Counted from the first letter of the stretch, positions 27,056 to 35,721 are shown. The stretch: 44,546 bases of DNA from Pseudomonadota bacterium (GCA_013112535.1 JABFGI010000014.1:1-44546), one strand, 5' to 3'. Program-made: numbers and translations. The notes: generated from the letters alone by a model not told the origin.

Positions 27056-27343
27056 CTAGATAGTGCCGAAAAGCATGCCGCCAACAGTCCCGTATTTTTT
27101 TCCGGGAAAGAATAATACTTTTAAAAAATGAAACGGGTTTGATTTTATTTTTTGCAAACGGTACTCAATATTCAACTCATAATGTTTTGCAAAAGAGTTA
27201 TTGAAAACAAGATCATTCAGTGAAATGTGTTTATGGATGCGGCTATCTATTTGCCCTAATTCAGGTACGAACATCCATTTCGAATTGTGATTACGACAAC
27301 AGTAGCCTCTCATCCCGAAATACCAGCATTGGTAAACGTTCAT
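27056..27343 (-). CDS. Orphan 95-residue protein, Cys/aromatic-rich N-terminus
   Basis: I do not recognise this protein. The first 30 residues are rich in Cys and aromatics (MNVYQCWYFGMRGYCCRNHN, Cys6, Cys15, Cys16, His19). The rest is basic and aromatic and ends in FFPGKKYGTVGGMLFGTI. There is no signal peptide or clear membrane helix. Support for a real gene comes from context: an AGGAAT Shine-Dalgarno at good spacing before the ATG, a perfect CRP-type palindrome 88 bp upstream, and a strong terminator right after the stop. The cysteine cluster could bind a metal (speculative). Confidence 0.55.
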   Translation of the reverse strand: MNVYQCWYFGMRGYCCRNHNSKWMFVPELGQIDSRIHKHISLNDLVFNNSFAKHYELNIEYRLQKIKSNPFHFLKVLFFPGKKYGTVGGMLFGTI

Positions 27344-27648
27344 AAGATTATTCCTGTTATTTTTATCTGTTTATTATTATGTGCAACTCATATACCGAAT
27401 TAGATAATAGAAGCTTAATCTATCAAAATCTGTGACATTAATCACATTATTAGAAATAAAATATTATAAAATTCAATAAGATAGATAGTTAAAGTTCAGC
27501 TTATATATAGCCGATAAGGATGATGTTGTGCTGCTGATTTGTCAGAAACACTAAATATTGTGTCGTACTTTAATGACATAACTTTTGGAATCTAGTCATT
27601 AAACAGGTACGATACACCAACAAAAAAGGAATGCGGTAATTACAAATA
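27344..27648. other. Divergent regulatory gap between the orphan gene and mlaC
   Basis: This 305-bp AT-rich gap holds no convincing reading frame. It contains a CRP-type site (27431-27446). A long interrupted inverted repeat also lies here: TTTAATGAC (27569-27577) with GTCATTAAA (27595-27603), and outside them TCGTAC (27563-27568) with GTACGA (27607-27612). No tRNA or recognisable structural RNA was seen. Confidence 0.5.
27431..27446. promoter_or_regulatory. CRP/Vfr-type binding site
   Basis: TGTGA-CATTAA-TCACA is an exact match to the CRP core TGTGA-N6-TCACA, flanked by AT. It is centred about 95 bp before the orphan gene at 27343 (minus) and about 210 bp before mlaC (plus). Distance favours control of the orphan gene. 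Activity depends on a CRP-family protein elsewhere in the genome. Confidence 0.6.
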
Positions 27649-28281
27649 ATGATAAAAAAATATGCTCTTTACATTCTTCTCTCCCTCATATCAGTTGCTG
27701 TTTTTGCTGAAGATTTATCTACTCCAACAGGTCGAGTTAAAGATTCTGTCAATAAGGTTCTAACGGTATTAAAGGACACATCACTGGATCGTGAAACGCG
27801 ATGGGCAAAGATAGGCATTGTGATAAATGACAGTTTTGATTTTAGAAGTATGTCGCAGAGTGTATTAGCTACCAATTGGAAAAAAGCATCACCAGAAGAA
27901 CGTCAGCAATTCGTCGTATTCTTCTCTCAATATCTGGAAGATACCTATCGAACCAAGATTGAAGCTTATACCAATCAAAAAGTGGAATTTGTAGGAGAAA
28001 CGATTCGCGGTAAGAAAGCTGTTGTAGAAACACTGATTATTACGGATAACTCAGAAATACCTATAAACTATAAATTGAAAAATAACGACGGCACCTGGTT
28101 TGCCTACGATGTTGTTATTGAAGGTATCAGTCTTGTGAGTAACTACAGGAGTACATTCTCTGCCATAGTTAAAAATGATGGCATGGATGGATTGCTCAAT
28201 GACATTCAAAACCGGGTCAATAAATATAAAGCGTCTCAAAAAGAAGAAGCGCCAAAGCAAGAACTTTCAGAGGACAGTTAA
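27649..28281 (+). CDS. mlaC: MlaC family phospholipid-binding protein (Ttg2D)
   Basis: This 210-residue periplasmic protein has signal peptide MIKKYALYILLSLISVAVFA. The mature MlaC/Tol-tol-Ttg2 domain includes FDFRSMSQSVLATNWKKASP, an IVINDSF helix and YDVVIEGISLVSNYR near the C-terminal strand. MlaC shuttles phospholipid between the outer-membrane MlaA complex and the inner-membrane MlaFEDB transporter. Here it is detached from mlaFED and faces it across an esterase and a zinc-ribbon gene on the opposite strand. Its 3' end overlaps the convergent esterase gene by 15 bp. A Lys/Glu-rich tail ends the protein. Confidence 0.88.
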   Translation: MIKKYALYILLSLISVAVFAEDLSTPTGRVKDSVNKVLTVLKDTSLDRETRWAKIGIVINDSFDFRSMSQSVLATNWKKASPEERQQFVVFFSQYLEDTYRTKIEAYTNQKVEFVGETIRGKKAVVETLIITDNSEIPINYKLKNNDGTWFAYDVVIEGISLVSNYRSTFSAIVKNDGMDGLLNDIQNRVNKYKASQKEEAPKQELSEDS

Positions 28282-29106
28282 TTTTATAAAATTCAGAATT
28301 TCAGTGGAGATTGGTCCACCTGATTCTCGCATACCTGTATTCATATTTCGATGGTTGTAACCCTCAACAATAATTGCTCTTGCTTTATTACCGGTTTCAT
28401 ACAATCGACGACTCAATTCTTCACTTTGCTTAATAGCAGAATTACGTTTACTGGAAGCAAAAATAAGAAAATCGGGATACGATTGGTTCATGTTGACATG
28501 ATGCATCGGTGATGCTGCTTTTAAGATTGCTTTATCGCTACCAAAAGCATTGTTTACCAGTTTTCTTACAAAACGCTCATTTCGTTTCGACAGTAGATCA
28601 AAGCTGGCAGTATCAACCGGGATGATACCGGCTAATTGAGAAAGCTGAATATTATATTTATTAAGATAAGATGCATCTGTACCCAGCAAAGCAGCAAGAT
28701 GAGCACCGGCTGAATGTCCTGAAATAAAGACACGATCTTTGTTACCACCTAATTTATCGATATTTCTAAATACCCATGCAACGGCTTCAGCACAATCTTC
28801 AACATGACCAGGATGTTTCACTTCCGGTGTAAGACGATAATTAATATTTATGAAAATAATATTGTGATTTGAATAGAACTCACCGTGTTGTTTTTGAATA
28901 TTTTTATCACCTCTCTTCCAGCCACCGCCATGAATATGAATCAATACAGGTAAGTTTTGATTGTTGTTGTCGGGTGTATAAACATCCAGGTTTTTAAGTT
29001 CATGAATTTCGTTGGAGTAGAAGATGTTTCTTTCTGTTTCAGCCTGAACCTGTGAAATCAAAGATAAAAATAGTAAGAAACTGTTAATTAGAATTGTTTT
29101 TATCAT
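28267..29106 (-). CDS. Exported alpha/beta hydrolase (esterase, HSL/BD-FAE type)
   Basis: This 279-residue protein has a signal peptide (MIKTILINSFLLFLSLISQVQA) and an alpha/beta-hydrolase fold. The oxyanion motif HIHGGGW is at 58-63, and the nucleophile elbow GHSAG has Ser132. The probable catalytic His lies in GYNHRN (His252). The acid residue after strand 7 (near ASSKRN) is not obvious. It is probably a periplasmic carboxylesterase or lipase-like enzyme; the substrate is unknown. It is convergent with mlaC and overlaps its end by 15 bp. Position next to Mla genes hints at a lipid substrate, which is inference only. Confidence 0.85.
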   Translation of the reverse strand: MIKTILINSFLLFLSLISQVQAETERNIFYSNEIHELKNLDVYTPDNNNQNLPVLIHIHGGGWKRGDKNIQKQHGEFYSNHNIIFININYRLTPEVKHPGHVEDCAEAVAWVFRNIDKLGGNKDRVFISGHSAGAHLAALLGTDASYLNKYNIQLSQLAGIIPVDTASFDLLSKRNERFVRKLVNNAFGSDKAILKAASPMHHVNMNQSYPDFLIFASSKRNSAIKQSEELSRRLYETGNKARAIIVEGYNHRNMNTGMRESGGPISTEILNFIKLTVL

Positions 29107-29186
29107 AATGAAATACTATCTGAATAATCATATTATTCAGATTAACGCATGTATGGTGAATTGGTTTACAGGGATAAATAAAAAAA

Positions 29187-29525
29187 TTAAATCTTCTTAA
29201 CAAACCCAGATTTAAGTTTCATTGCTCCTATGCCATCAATTTTGCAATCAATGTCATGCTCGCCTTGAGCAAGGCGGATATTTTTTACTTTAGTGCCTAC
29301 TTTTACGACAGAAGAAGAACCTTTGACTTTTAAATCTTTAATTACAGAAATCGAATCACCATCTTGTAAAAGGTTACCGTATGAATCTTTAATGATTAAA
29401 ATTTCTTCAGCAATATTAGATTCGTTCTGAGACCATTCATGCGCACATTCAGGACATACATACATTTCACGATCTTCATAAGTATAAGTGGAACCACATT
29501 TACTACAATCAGGAAGCTTGCTCAT
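29187..29525 (-). CDS. yjdM: Zinc-ribbon protein YjdM (PhnA family)
   Basis: This protein of 112 residues has a rubredoxin-like zinc ribbon at the N-terminus (Cys7, Cys10, Cys24, Cys27: [19 protein letters not shown]) and a C-terminal beta domain ([23 protein letters not shown]). Length matches E. coli YjdM (111). I chose ATG 29525, where family members start, rather than the upstream ATG at 29549 that lies inside mlaD. It is commonly named PhnA but is not the phosphonoacetate hydrolase; its function is unsettled. It starts four bases after the mlaD stop, so it is the likely last gene of the mlaFED operon. Confidence 0.9.
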   Translation of the reverse strand: MSKLPDCSKCGSTYTYEDREMYVCPECAHEWSQNESNIAEEILIIKDSYGNLLQDGDSISVIKDLKVKGSSSVVKVGTKVKNIRLAQGEHDIDCKIDGIGAMKLKSGFVKKI

Positions 29526-29529
29526 ATAT

Positions 29530-29985
29530 TTATTTATCTTCTGATTCAAAAATATATTTACTGATTAATTCTTCGAGATTAATGGAAGGTTCTGTTTCCA
29601 TTATTTCCATACCTGCTTTAATAAAATCCTCACTGCCCCCGGCAGATATCTTAATGAATTTGTCACCAATAATACCGGCAGTTCTTATTGAAGCGATAGA
29701 ATCATCAGGGATAAGAATTGAATTTGGTAAACTAATATTTACTACAGCAAGATAACTTTCAGGATCGAACTGGATGTTTTTAACTTTGCCGACAGTGACG
29801 CCGGCCATTTCAACATAAGCACCTTCTCTTAAACCTGATGCAGAAGTGAATCTGGCATGTATGACATATTCGTCATTATTGAATAAACCAAGGTCACCCA
29901 TGCGCAAAGCTAAAAAGGTGATCGCAATAATACCGACAAGCATGAAAATGCCGACTATTAGTTCTGTGTGTTGTTTATCATTCAT
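29530..29985 (-). CDS. mlaD: MlaD, outer-membrane lipid asymmetry transporter MCE subunit
   Basis: This 151-residue protein has an N-terminal membrane anchor ([21 protein letters not shown]) and one MCE domain ([29 protein letters not shown]). The region ends with the [17 protein letters not shown] stretch typical of MlaD. It forms the periplasmic hexameric ring of the MlaFED transporter that moves phospholipids. It is shorter than E. coli MlaD (183); the C-terminal helix is reduced. Spacing to mlaE is nine bases, and yjdM follows directly. Confidence 0.93.
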   Translation of the reverse strand: MNDKQHTELIVGIFMLVGIIAITFLALRMGDLGLFNNDEYVIHARFTSASGLREGAYVEMAGVTVGKVKNIQFDPESYLAVVNISLPNSILIPDDSIASIRTAGIIGDKFIKISAGGSEDFIKAGMEIMETEPSINLEELISKYIFESEDK

Positions 29986-29994
29986 AGTTGCAGT

Positions 29995-30783
29995 TTACAG
30001 TATCAAGGAACTGAGTAAATAATCACTAAAAAGAATTGCCATCGAAGAGAGGACAACGGATTCGGTAGTAATACGGCTAACTCCTTCTGAGCCGTAAGCG
30101 CCGCGTTTGTCCAGATGCAGGTTAAAGCCCTTGTCGCAGGCAATCCAGACGATTAATAAACCAAAGACAAAGGATTTTGAAAAACACATTAAAATATCCC
30201 TGTTCAGTATTGTGTCAGACATGCCCTGAAAAAAAGAACCGGGACTAACACCGAATAAAATCACACCGACAAAGTAGCCACCAAATATACCTACCAGAAT
30301 AAAAATTGCAGTTAGTATCGGCACACAAATAATACCAGCGAGAATTCTGGGAGAGAACAAGTAACGATAAGGATCTATCGCCATACATTCCAGTGCATCT
30401 ATTTGATTATCCACGCGCATAATTCCTATTTCAGCGCACATGGCTGAGCCAGCACGACCAATAACCATCAAGGCAGTAATTACCGGGCCAAGTTCGCGTA
30501 TTAGACTTAAACCAACTGCTGAGCCTAATAAACTTATAGAACCGAAACGAAGTAAGGTGTCATAAAACTGTAATGCGATAACCATGCCGACAAATAAACC
30601 GGCTACAACAATGACAAGCATTGAACGGGCGCCAATGAAAGCAATTTGTTTTATTAACGGTTTTATAGAGTAGGGTGGCAATAAAATTGCTTTTACCGTT
30701 TCGAATAAAAATAACCCTGCAAGACCAAGGCGTATCAGTCTGTTTTCAATTATTGCTAATGGTTGTATTCTGGATATGCTCAT
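29995..30783 (-). CDS. mlaE: MlaE, lipid asymmetry transporter permease
   Basis: This 262-residue inner-membrane permease has the MlaE signature ELGPVITALMVIGRAGSAM, AEIGIMRVDNQIDALE and MAIDPYRYLFSPRI, with five to six helices. With MlaF (ATPase) and MlaD (MCE ring) it forms the phospholipid ABC transporter. It lies eight bases after mlaF and nine before mlaD on the minus strand, a compact operon. No mlaB (STAS subunit) gene is seen in the cluster. Confidence 0.94.
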   Translation of the reverse strand: MSISRIQPLAIIENRLIRLGLAGLFLFETVKAILLPPYSIKPLIKQIAFIGARSMLVIVVAGLFVGMVIALQFYDTLLRFGSISLLGSAVGLSLIRELGPVITALMVIGRAGSAMCAEIGIMRVDNQIDALECMAIDPYRYLFSPRILAGIICVPILTAIFILVGIFGGYFVGVILFGVSPGSFFQGMSDTILNRDILMCFSKSFVFGLLIVWIACDKGFNLHLDKRGAYGSEGVSRITTESVVLSSMAILFSDYLLSSLIL

Positions 30784-30791
30784 TTATACAT

Positions 30792-31589
30792 TTAACGTGT
30801 CAGTTTGTTTATATAATCATCAGCGTCGACCAACTCATCCATTGCTTTACGTTCAAGCATATTTACTATTCTCGGATCAGGAAAATTTCTAATCATGTCT
30901 TTACTACCGGTAATGATCTGGCGACCATTATCAAGTACGGTAATTCTATCTGCAATTTTAAAGGCACTATCGAGATCATGTGTTACTACAACAATCGTCA
31001 TGTTCAATGCATCACGTAATTGTAGAATTAAATCATCCAGTTCGGCAGAGGTGACAGGGTCAAGTCCTGCTGAAGGTTCATCAAAAAAAAGTACTTCCGG
31101 ATCCATAACAACAGCTCTGGCCAAACCAGCTCTTTTTAACATGCCGCCCGAAAGTTCAGCCGGCATTAAAGATTCGCTTTCACTTAAATTCATTAGTTCG
31201 AGTTTGAGCCGTGACATGATGCGAATTGTGTTGTGATCGAGTTTTGTATGTTCGTGTAAAGGTAGTTCTACATTTTCCTGTAATGACATAGAACTAAATA
31301 AGGCTCCATTTTGAAAAGCAACGCCAATACGTCGCCTTAATTTATGTAATTCTTTTCGCTCCAGGTTAGTGATTTCTTTGTCTAATAATTTGATTGAGCC
31401 TGATGCAGGTTTATTTAAACCAATCATATGTCTTAACAGTGTGCTTTTTCCGGATCCACTGTGTCCCATAATGACCATGATTTCTTTATGTACAACATTC
31501 AATGAAACATCGGACAAAATTTGTCTGTCACCATACCAGGTATTCAAACCCTCAATTTCAATTATGTTTTCCAATTCTGGATTATTCAT
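30792..31589 (-). CDS. mlaF: MlaF, lipid asymmetry transporter ATPase
   Basis: This 265-residue ABC ATPase has Walker A GHSGSGKST (42-50), Q-loop VAFQNGALF, signature ELSGGMLKR, Walker B VLFFDEPSAGLDP and the H-loop VTHD. The FQNGALFSSMSLQENVELPL stretch is characteristic of MlaF/MCE-type ATPases. It powers MlaFED. It is the first gene of the mlaF-mlaE-mlaD-yjdM cluster, 76 bp downstream of the large Sel1 gene. A weak hairpin in that gap may separate the transcripts. Confidence 0.94.
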   Translation of the reverse strand: MNNPELENIIEIEGLNTWYGDRQILSDVSLNVVHKEIMVIMGHSGSGKSTLLRHMIGLNKPASGSIKLLDKEITNLERKELHKLRRRIGVAFQNGALFSSMSLQENVELPLHEHTKLDHNTIRIMSRLKLELMNLSESESLMPAELSGGMLKRAGLARAVVMDPEVLFFDEPSAGLDPVTSAELDDLILQLRDALNMTIVVVTHDLDSAFKIADRITVLDNGRQIITGSKDMIRNFPDPRIVNMLERKAMDELVDADDYINKLTR

Positions 31590-31622
31590 TATAAAAACGT
31601 ATGAAGTTGTCAGGTTTAATGA

Positions 31623-31646
31623 TGCCAGAAAATGACATGTCTGGCA
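31623..31646 (-). terminator. Weak hairpin after the Sel1-repeat gene
   Basis: TGCCAGA (31623-31629) and TCTGGCA (31640-31646) form a 7-bp stem with a 10-nt loop, 20 bp after the Sel1 gene stop. No strong minus-strand T-run follows, so it may attenuate rather than end transcription into mlaF. Confidence 0.3.
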
Positions 31647-31665
31647 CGAGGATGCTAATAAATTC

Positions 31666-34600
31666 TTATAAAGAGGGGTTTGCTATACGACTGGATATCT
31701 GTTCGGCCAGTTGTTGGGACTCAGAAAGTTCTACTTCAGAAAGTTCCTGCTTTAGCATATCACGGCGGCGTACATCCATTGCATTTCCTGCATCAGCTAC
31801 AACCTGGTACCATGCAAGTGCCTGTACTTTGTTTTGCTCAACACCTTTTCCATCAAGATACATTGTTGCTAAATTTCTTTGCGCAATTGTATGACCTTGT
31901 TCTGCCGATTTACGATACCATTCGGCTGCTTTTTTCATATCCTGGCGCACGCCTTCTCCATAAGCGAAAGCAACACCCACTTTGTATTGTGCGAGAACAA
32001 AGCCTTTTTCAGCAGCTTCATAAAAAAGATTAAAAGCAGTTCGATCATTTTGTGCTACGCCGTCACCAAATGCATAAGCTAAACCTTGTTCGTATTCGAC
32101 TTTTCCTGTCAAGTCTATATTTTCTACTGTTGCAGAAGCAGGTTTATCATCAAGACTGATTAGTTGATTATTATTTGAGTCAGTATTTTCTTGCTCTATC
32201 TGTGTGTTGTGACTTTCATGTGTTTTTCTTATATTTTCAAGATTATGTTTAGCTGAACTATGACCTTGTTCTGCAGCCATGGCATACCACTGTGCAGCCT
32301 GTTCATCATCTTGTACTATTCCTTCGCCCATTAAGAACATATTGCCCAAACTATATTGCGCATCGACGCTACCCTGCTGTGCTGCACGCCGATACCATAG
32401 AGCAGCCTGACTGTAATCCTGTTTTACATCTTTGCCAGAATAATACAGTGTACCAAGTTGATACTGGGCATCAGCATCACCTTGTGTAGCTAATGGACGT
32501 AAACGTTCAGCTTCTGTTATTTCCGCTATTTCTTCACTGACAGTTTCATCGATATTATCCATTCCCTGCTCAGTAGTCTCTTTTTCGAGCATAGCAATAT
32601 CTTCATTACTTTCTTCTTTCTTGTCTGAAGAAAAAACGTCACCTAGAAAACCAAATAAACCCTCCGGTTTTTCATTGCTTTCAGGTTCTTCCTCTACTAC
32701 AGATGAAGAATCTTCTGAAACATTAATAGCCTTATCATTCGTAGCTAATGTTTCTACTGATTCAATAGCAACTTCTTTAACTTTTTCTTCCTCTGTATCG
32801 TTTGTGATAATTTCTTCAGATATTTCAGGCTCGTCTGTATCAGCTACAATAGTAATTTCATCTGTTGTTTGAAGAGCAATATCCTCTTTTTTCTCTTCTC
32901 CATCATTACCAAATAAACGGTCAAAGAAACCGGGAGATTCAGATTTAACTGGCTCGGAGTTATCAGTCGAAACGATGTCGATGTCACTAGATAGAACTGC
33001 TTCTTTTTCAACTGCTACATCTTCTATGCTGGCGATTTCTTCTGGTTCTGTTATTAATTCAGGTTTCGATTTTTCTTCTTTCGCTTTTTGTTCTGCAGCT
33101 ATAGCATCCAGTTTTGACTGATTTTCGCGATTTAAGGCTTCAAGTTTTTCCAGACTTTTAAGATTGTTTTTTGCAGCAGTATGTCCTTGTTCACTTGCCA
33201 GAGCATACCACTTCGTTGCCTCAGAATTACTCTGCTCAACCCCTTCCCCGAGTAAGTACATGTTGCCGATACTGTATTGTGAGTCAACATTACCCTGGTC
33301 AGCAGATTTTTTATACCAGTTGTATGCCAGCTGTAAATCTTTCGGTATACCTTTGCCAACATAATATAGCGAGCCAAGGTGCGATTGTGCTTCACTATCT
33401 CCAGTTTCTGCTAATGGCTGAAATTGGCGATACGCTTCGTCATAATCTCCGTTTGCCAGTGCGCGCCGACCTGCTTGAACACTGTATTGGCTTAAATCTG
33501 TTTCAGCCTGTTGGGTCAGTTCAATTTCTTTATTAACAACAACTGGCTCTTCAATCTTTGCGATTAGAACTTCTTCGTTTTCATTGCCAGTTGTTAGCTC
33601 TGCTTCATTAGCTTCTGTCTGTTCTTTTTTATCTCCACCGGAAAAGAAATTACCAATAGCTGAAAATAAACCTCCAGATTCTGTTTCTTCATCATCGTTA
33701 TTTGATGCTTCTGCCCAATTATTTTCAGCGATGACAGGTTCTACTTCAGGTTCAATAACTTCTTCAGCCTTGTTTTCTTCAATAGTAGCAAGTTCCGTTT
33801 TTTTAACCTCTTCAGGATAAGCCGGTGTTTTGAGTACTACTTCTTTTTTTACTTCATGTTCAGGAACAACTTCTTCGACAGGCTCTTCTTCTATGACTTC
33901 AACAATATTTGCTTCTGATCCAGTGCTTTCTTTACTGGAGAATAAACGACTGAAAAAGCCTTCAGATTCTTCTACATCTTCTGAAACAATTGTTTCCGTT
34001 TGTATTTCAGGTTCAATAATTTCATCAATTTTGTTTTCTTCAACAGTAGCAAGTTCGGCTTTTTTAACGTCTTCAGGATAAACCGGTGCTTTGAGCACCA
34101 CTTCTTTTTTAATTTCAGGTTCGGGTACAACTTCTTCGGCAGGTTCTTCGTCTATGACTTCAGCAATATTTTCTTCTGTTGTGTTCGTCACGGTATTTGT
34201 TTCAGTATTTTCATTGCTGGAAAATAAACGACTGAAAAAGCCTTCAGATTCTTCACTTTCTCCCGCAGCGATCGTTTCCGTTTCTACGTCAGGTTGAATA
34301 ACTTCTTTAACTTTATCTTCCTCAATAGTAGCAAGTTTGGCTTTTTTAACATCTTCAGGATAAACCGGTGCTTTGAGCACCACTTCTTTTTTAATTTCAG
34401 GTTCGGGTGCAACTTCTTCGGCAGGTTCTTCGTCTATGACTTCAGCAATATTCTCTTCTGTTGTGTTCGTTACGGTATTTGTTTCAGTATTTTCATTGCT
34501 GGAAAATAAACGACTGAAAAAACCTTCAGATGACTCAGTTTCATTATCTGCCATATCTGTTTCTTTTGGAGAAGGCAGACCCAATGCATTATGCATGGCT

Positions 34601-35721
34601 GATGTACTATTGCTTACATTTGAAACACCAGCATTGGTGTCAGTTTTTAAAGCTTCTTCAGTTTCTTCTGTTTGAGTAACTGCTTCTTTAACTTCTGTTT
34701 CAATTGTGGTCTCAGAAGTTACATCAGGTTCGGCAATATCAAGTTCAGGATCATCAAGCGACAATAAACCTTCCTTTTCAACACTAAATAATGGTTTCTT
34801 TGATGATTCGCTAACGTCAGGATCTACTGTTTCAATTGCCTGGGTTGGTTTTGTTTCCTCAACGGCAACTAATTCTTCAACGGGTTCTTTTAAAGCATCA
34901 GCTTTTTTTGTCGGAGTAGGTTCAGGAATAGACTCTTTGGTTATCGGTAATTCAGGTTTTGCCTGAATTGTTCGTGTGGCAACATTTGCTGCTGCCGAGC
35001 GTTCAAGACTTGCTAATTCGTTTTGGGCTGCGGCATAACCCTGATCCGCTGACTGTCTAAACCAGCGTTTTGCCTGAGCATAGTTTTGTTCTACGCCTTT
35101 ACCCGAACGGTACATCGTGCCGAGATTATATTGTGCTGTTGCATCACCGCGATCTGCTGCCATACGATACCAGCGAGATGCTTCCAGATAATCTTGTTCA
35201 ACACCTTCACCCGTGTGATACATACTACCTAATTGCACTTGTGCCCGGGCATAACCTTGTTCGGCAGCTTTCTTAAACCAGCGAGCAGCTTCTTTTTGAT
35301 CTTGTGGAACACCTTCGCCATAAGCATAAGAAATACCAAGACTGTATTGTGAAACAATGTGACCTTGTTCACCTGCGCGTCGATACCAGATCGCAGCCTC
35401 GGTTAAATCCTGTTTTGTTCCTTCGCCGAAAGCATAGGAAACAGCAAGATTATATTGTGCATCTTTATTGCCTTGTGTTGCGGCTTTTCGGTACCAGTAG
35501 ACGGCTTTTTCATAGTCCTGAGGCACGCCTTCACCGGCATAATACATATAGCCGAGATTAGCCTGGGCACTCGCGTCACCTTTTTCGGCGAGTTTGGTAA
35601 ATTCTGCTACTGCAGTTTCATAGTCACCTCGTGACAGTGCATTGCTGGCGCTGTAAATATCTGCTTGTGCGGAAGTGATGTAGCAAAACGAAAGTAGGGC
35701 GATTGACAGAAAACGAGTCAT
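31666..35721 (-). CDS. Giant exported Sel1-repeat protein with acidic repetitive linkers
   Basis: This 1351-residue protein begins with a signal peptide (MTRFLSIALLSFCYITSAQA). Four blocks of Sel1-like (TPR-type) repeats, each with AxxxLGxxYxxGxGVxQD and AxxWYxKAAxQG, lie at about 24-240, 744-860, 1072-1165 and 1206-1320. Between them are long, disordered Glu/Thr/Val-rich linkers. Residues 398-660 are three tandem copies of an 87-94-residue unit. A short motif of Gly plus hydrophobics (GFFSRLFSS or similar) recurs six times at 400, 494, 588, 684, 931 and 1021. Sel1 repeats are protein-binding scaffolds; this is probably a periplasmic or surface scaffold. A GAGGA Shine-Dalgarno precedes the ATG. 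I know no named homologue with this layout. Confidence 0.85.
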   Translation of the reverse strand: MTRFLSIALLSFCYITSAQADIYSASNALSRGDYETAVAEFTKLAEKGDASAQANLGYMYYAGEGVPQDYEKAVYWYRKAATQGNKDAQYNLAVSYAFGEGTKQDLTEAAIWYRRAGEQGHIVSQYSLGISYAYGEGVPQDQKEAARWFKKAAEQGYARAQVQLGSMYHTGEGVEQDYLEASRWYRMAADRGDATAQYNLGTMYRSGKGVEQNYAQAKRWFRQSADQGYAAAQNELASLERSAAANVATRTIQAKPELPITKESIPEPTPTKKADALKEPVEELVAVEETKPTQAIETVDPDVSESSKKPLFSVEKEGLLSLDDPELDIAEPDVTSETTIETEVKEAVTQTEETEEALKTDTNAGVSNVSNSTSAMHNALGLPSPKETDMADNETESSEGFFSRLFSSNENTETNTVTNTTEENIAEVIDEEPAEEVAPEPEIKKEVVLKAPVYPEDVKKAKLATIEEDKVKEVIQPDVETETIAAGESEESEGFFSRLFSSNENTETNTVTNTTEENIAEVIDEEPAEEVVPEPEIKKEVVLKAPVYPEDVKKAELATVEENKIDEIIEPEIQTETIVSEDVEESEGFFSRLFSSKESTGSEANIVEVIEEEPVEEVVPEHEVKKEVVLKTPAYPEEVKKTELATIEENKAEEVIEPEVEPVIAENNWAEASNNDDEETESGGLFSAIGNFFSGGDKKEQTEANEAELTTGNENEEVLIAKIEEPVVVNKEIELTQQAETDLSQYSVQAGRRALANGDYDEAYRQFQPLAETGDSEAQSHLGSLYYVGKGIPKDLQLAYNWYKKSADQGNVDSQYSIGNMYLLGEGVEQSNSEATKWYALASEQGHTAAKNNLKSLEKLEALNRENQSKLDAIAAEQKAKEEKSKPELITEPEEIASIEDVAVEKEAVLSSDIDIVSTDNSEPVKSESPGFFDRLFGNDGEEKKEDIALQTTDEITIVADTDEPEISEEIITNDTEEEKVKEVAIESVETLATNDKAINVSEDSSSVVEEEPESNEKPEGLFGFLGDVFSSDKKEESNEDIAMLEKETTEQGMDNIDETVSEEIAEITEAERLRPLATQGDADAQYQLGTLYYSGKDVKQDYSQAALWYRRAAQQGSVDAQYSLGNMFLMGEGIVQDDEQAAQWYAMAAEQGHSSAKHNLENIRKTHESHNTQIEQENTDSNNNQLISLDDKPASATVENIDLTGKVEYEQGLAYAFGDGVAQNDRTAFNLFYEAAEKGFVLAQYKVGVAFAYGEGVRQDMKKAAEWYRKSAEQGHTIAQRNLATMYLDGKGVEQNKVQALAWYQVVADAGNAMDVRRRDMLKQELSEVELSESQQLAEQISSRIANPSL
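33742..34530 (-). repeat. In-frame tandem repeat inside the Sel1 gene (3 copies, about 282 bp)
   Basis: Copy 1 (34249-34530) and copy 2 (33967-34248) are both 282 bp. Their first 60 or so codons are almost identical at protein level. Copy 3 (33742-33966) is shorter and more diverged, losing part of the Asn/Thr segment. Each encodes SEGFFSRLFSS, an acidic EEPAEEV stretch, then KKEVVLKAPVYPEDVKK and ATIEE. The near-identity of copies 1 and 2 suggests recent duplication and possible copy-number variation. Confidence 0.9.

Noticed and set aside
29187..29525. Phosphonoacetate hydrolase (PhnA by name)
   Set aside because: The protein is the 112-residue zinc-ribbon YjdM family, unrelated to the hydrolase.
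33742..34530. Periodic repeats that might suggest a CRISPR or satellite array
   Set aside because: The unit is 261-282 bp, in frame and coding; there are no short repeats with unique spacers.
33584..34675. Several plus-strand open frames with repeated Ser/Thr-rich or Phe-rich products
   Set aside because: They lie antisense to the Sel1-repeat gene and repeat only because that gene has tandem repeats; no start signals or family resemblance.
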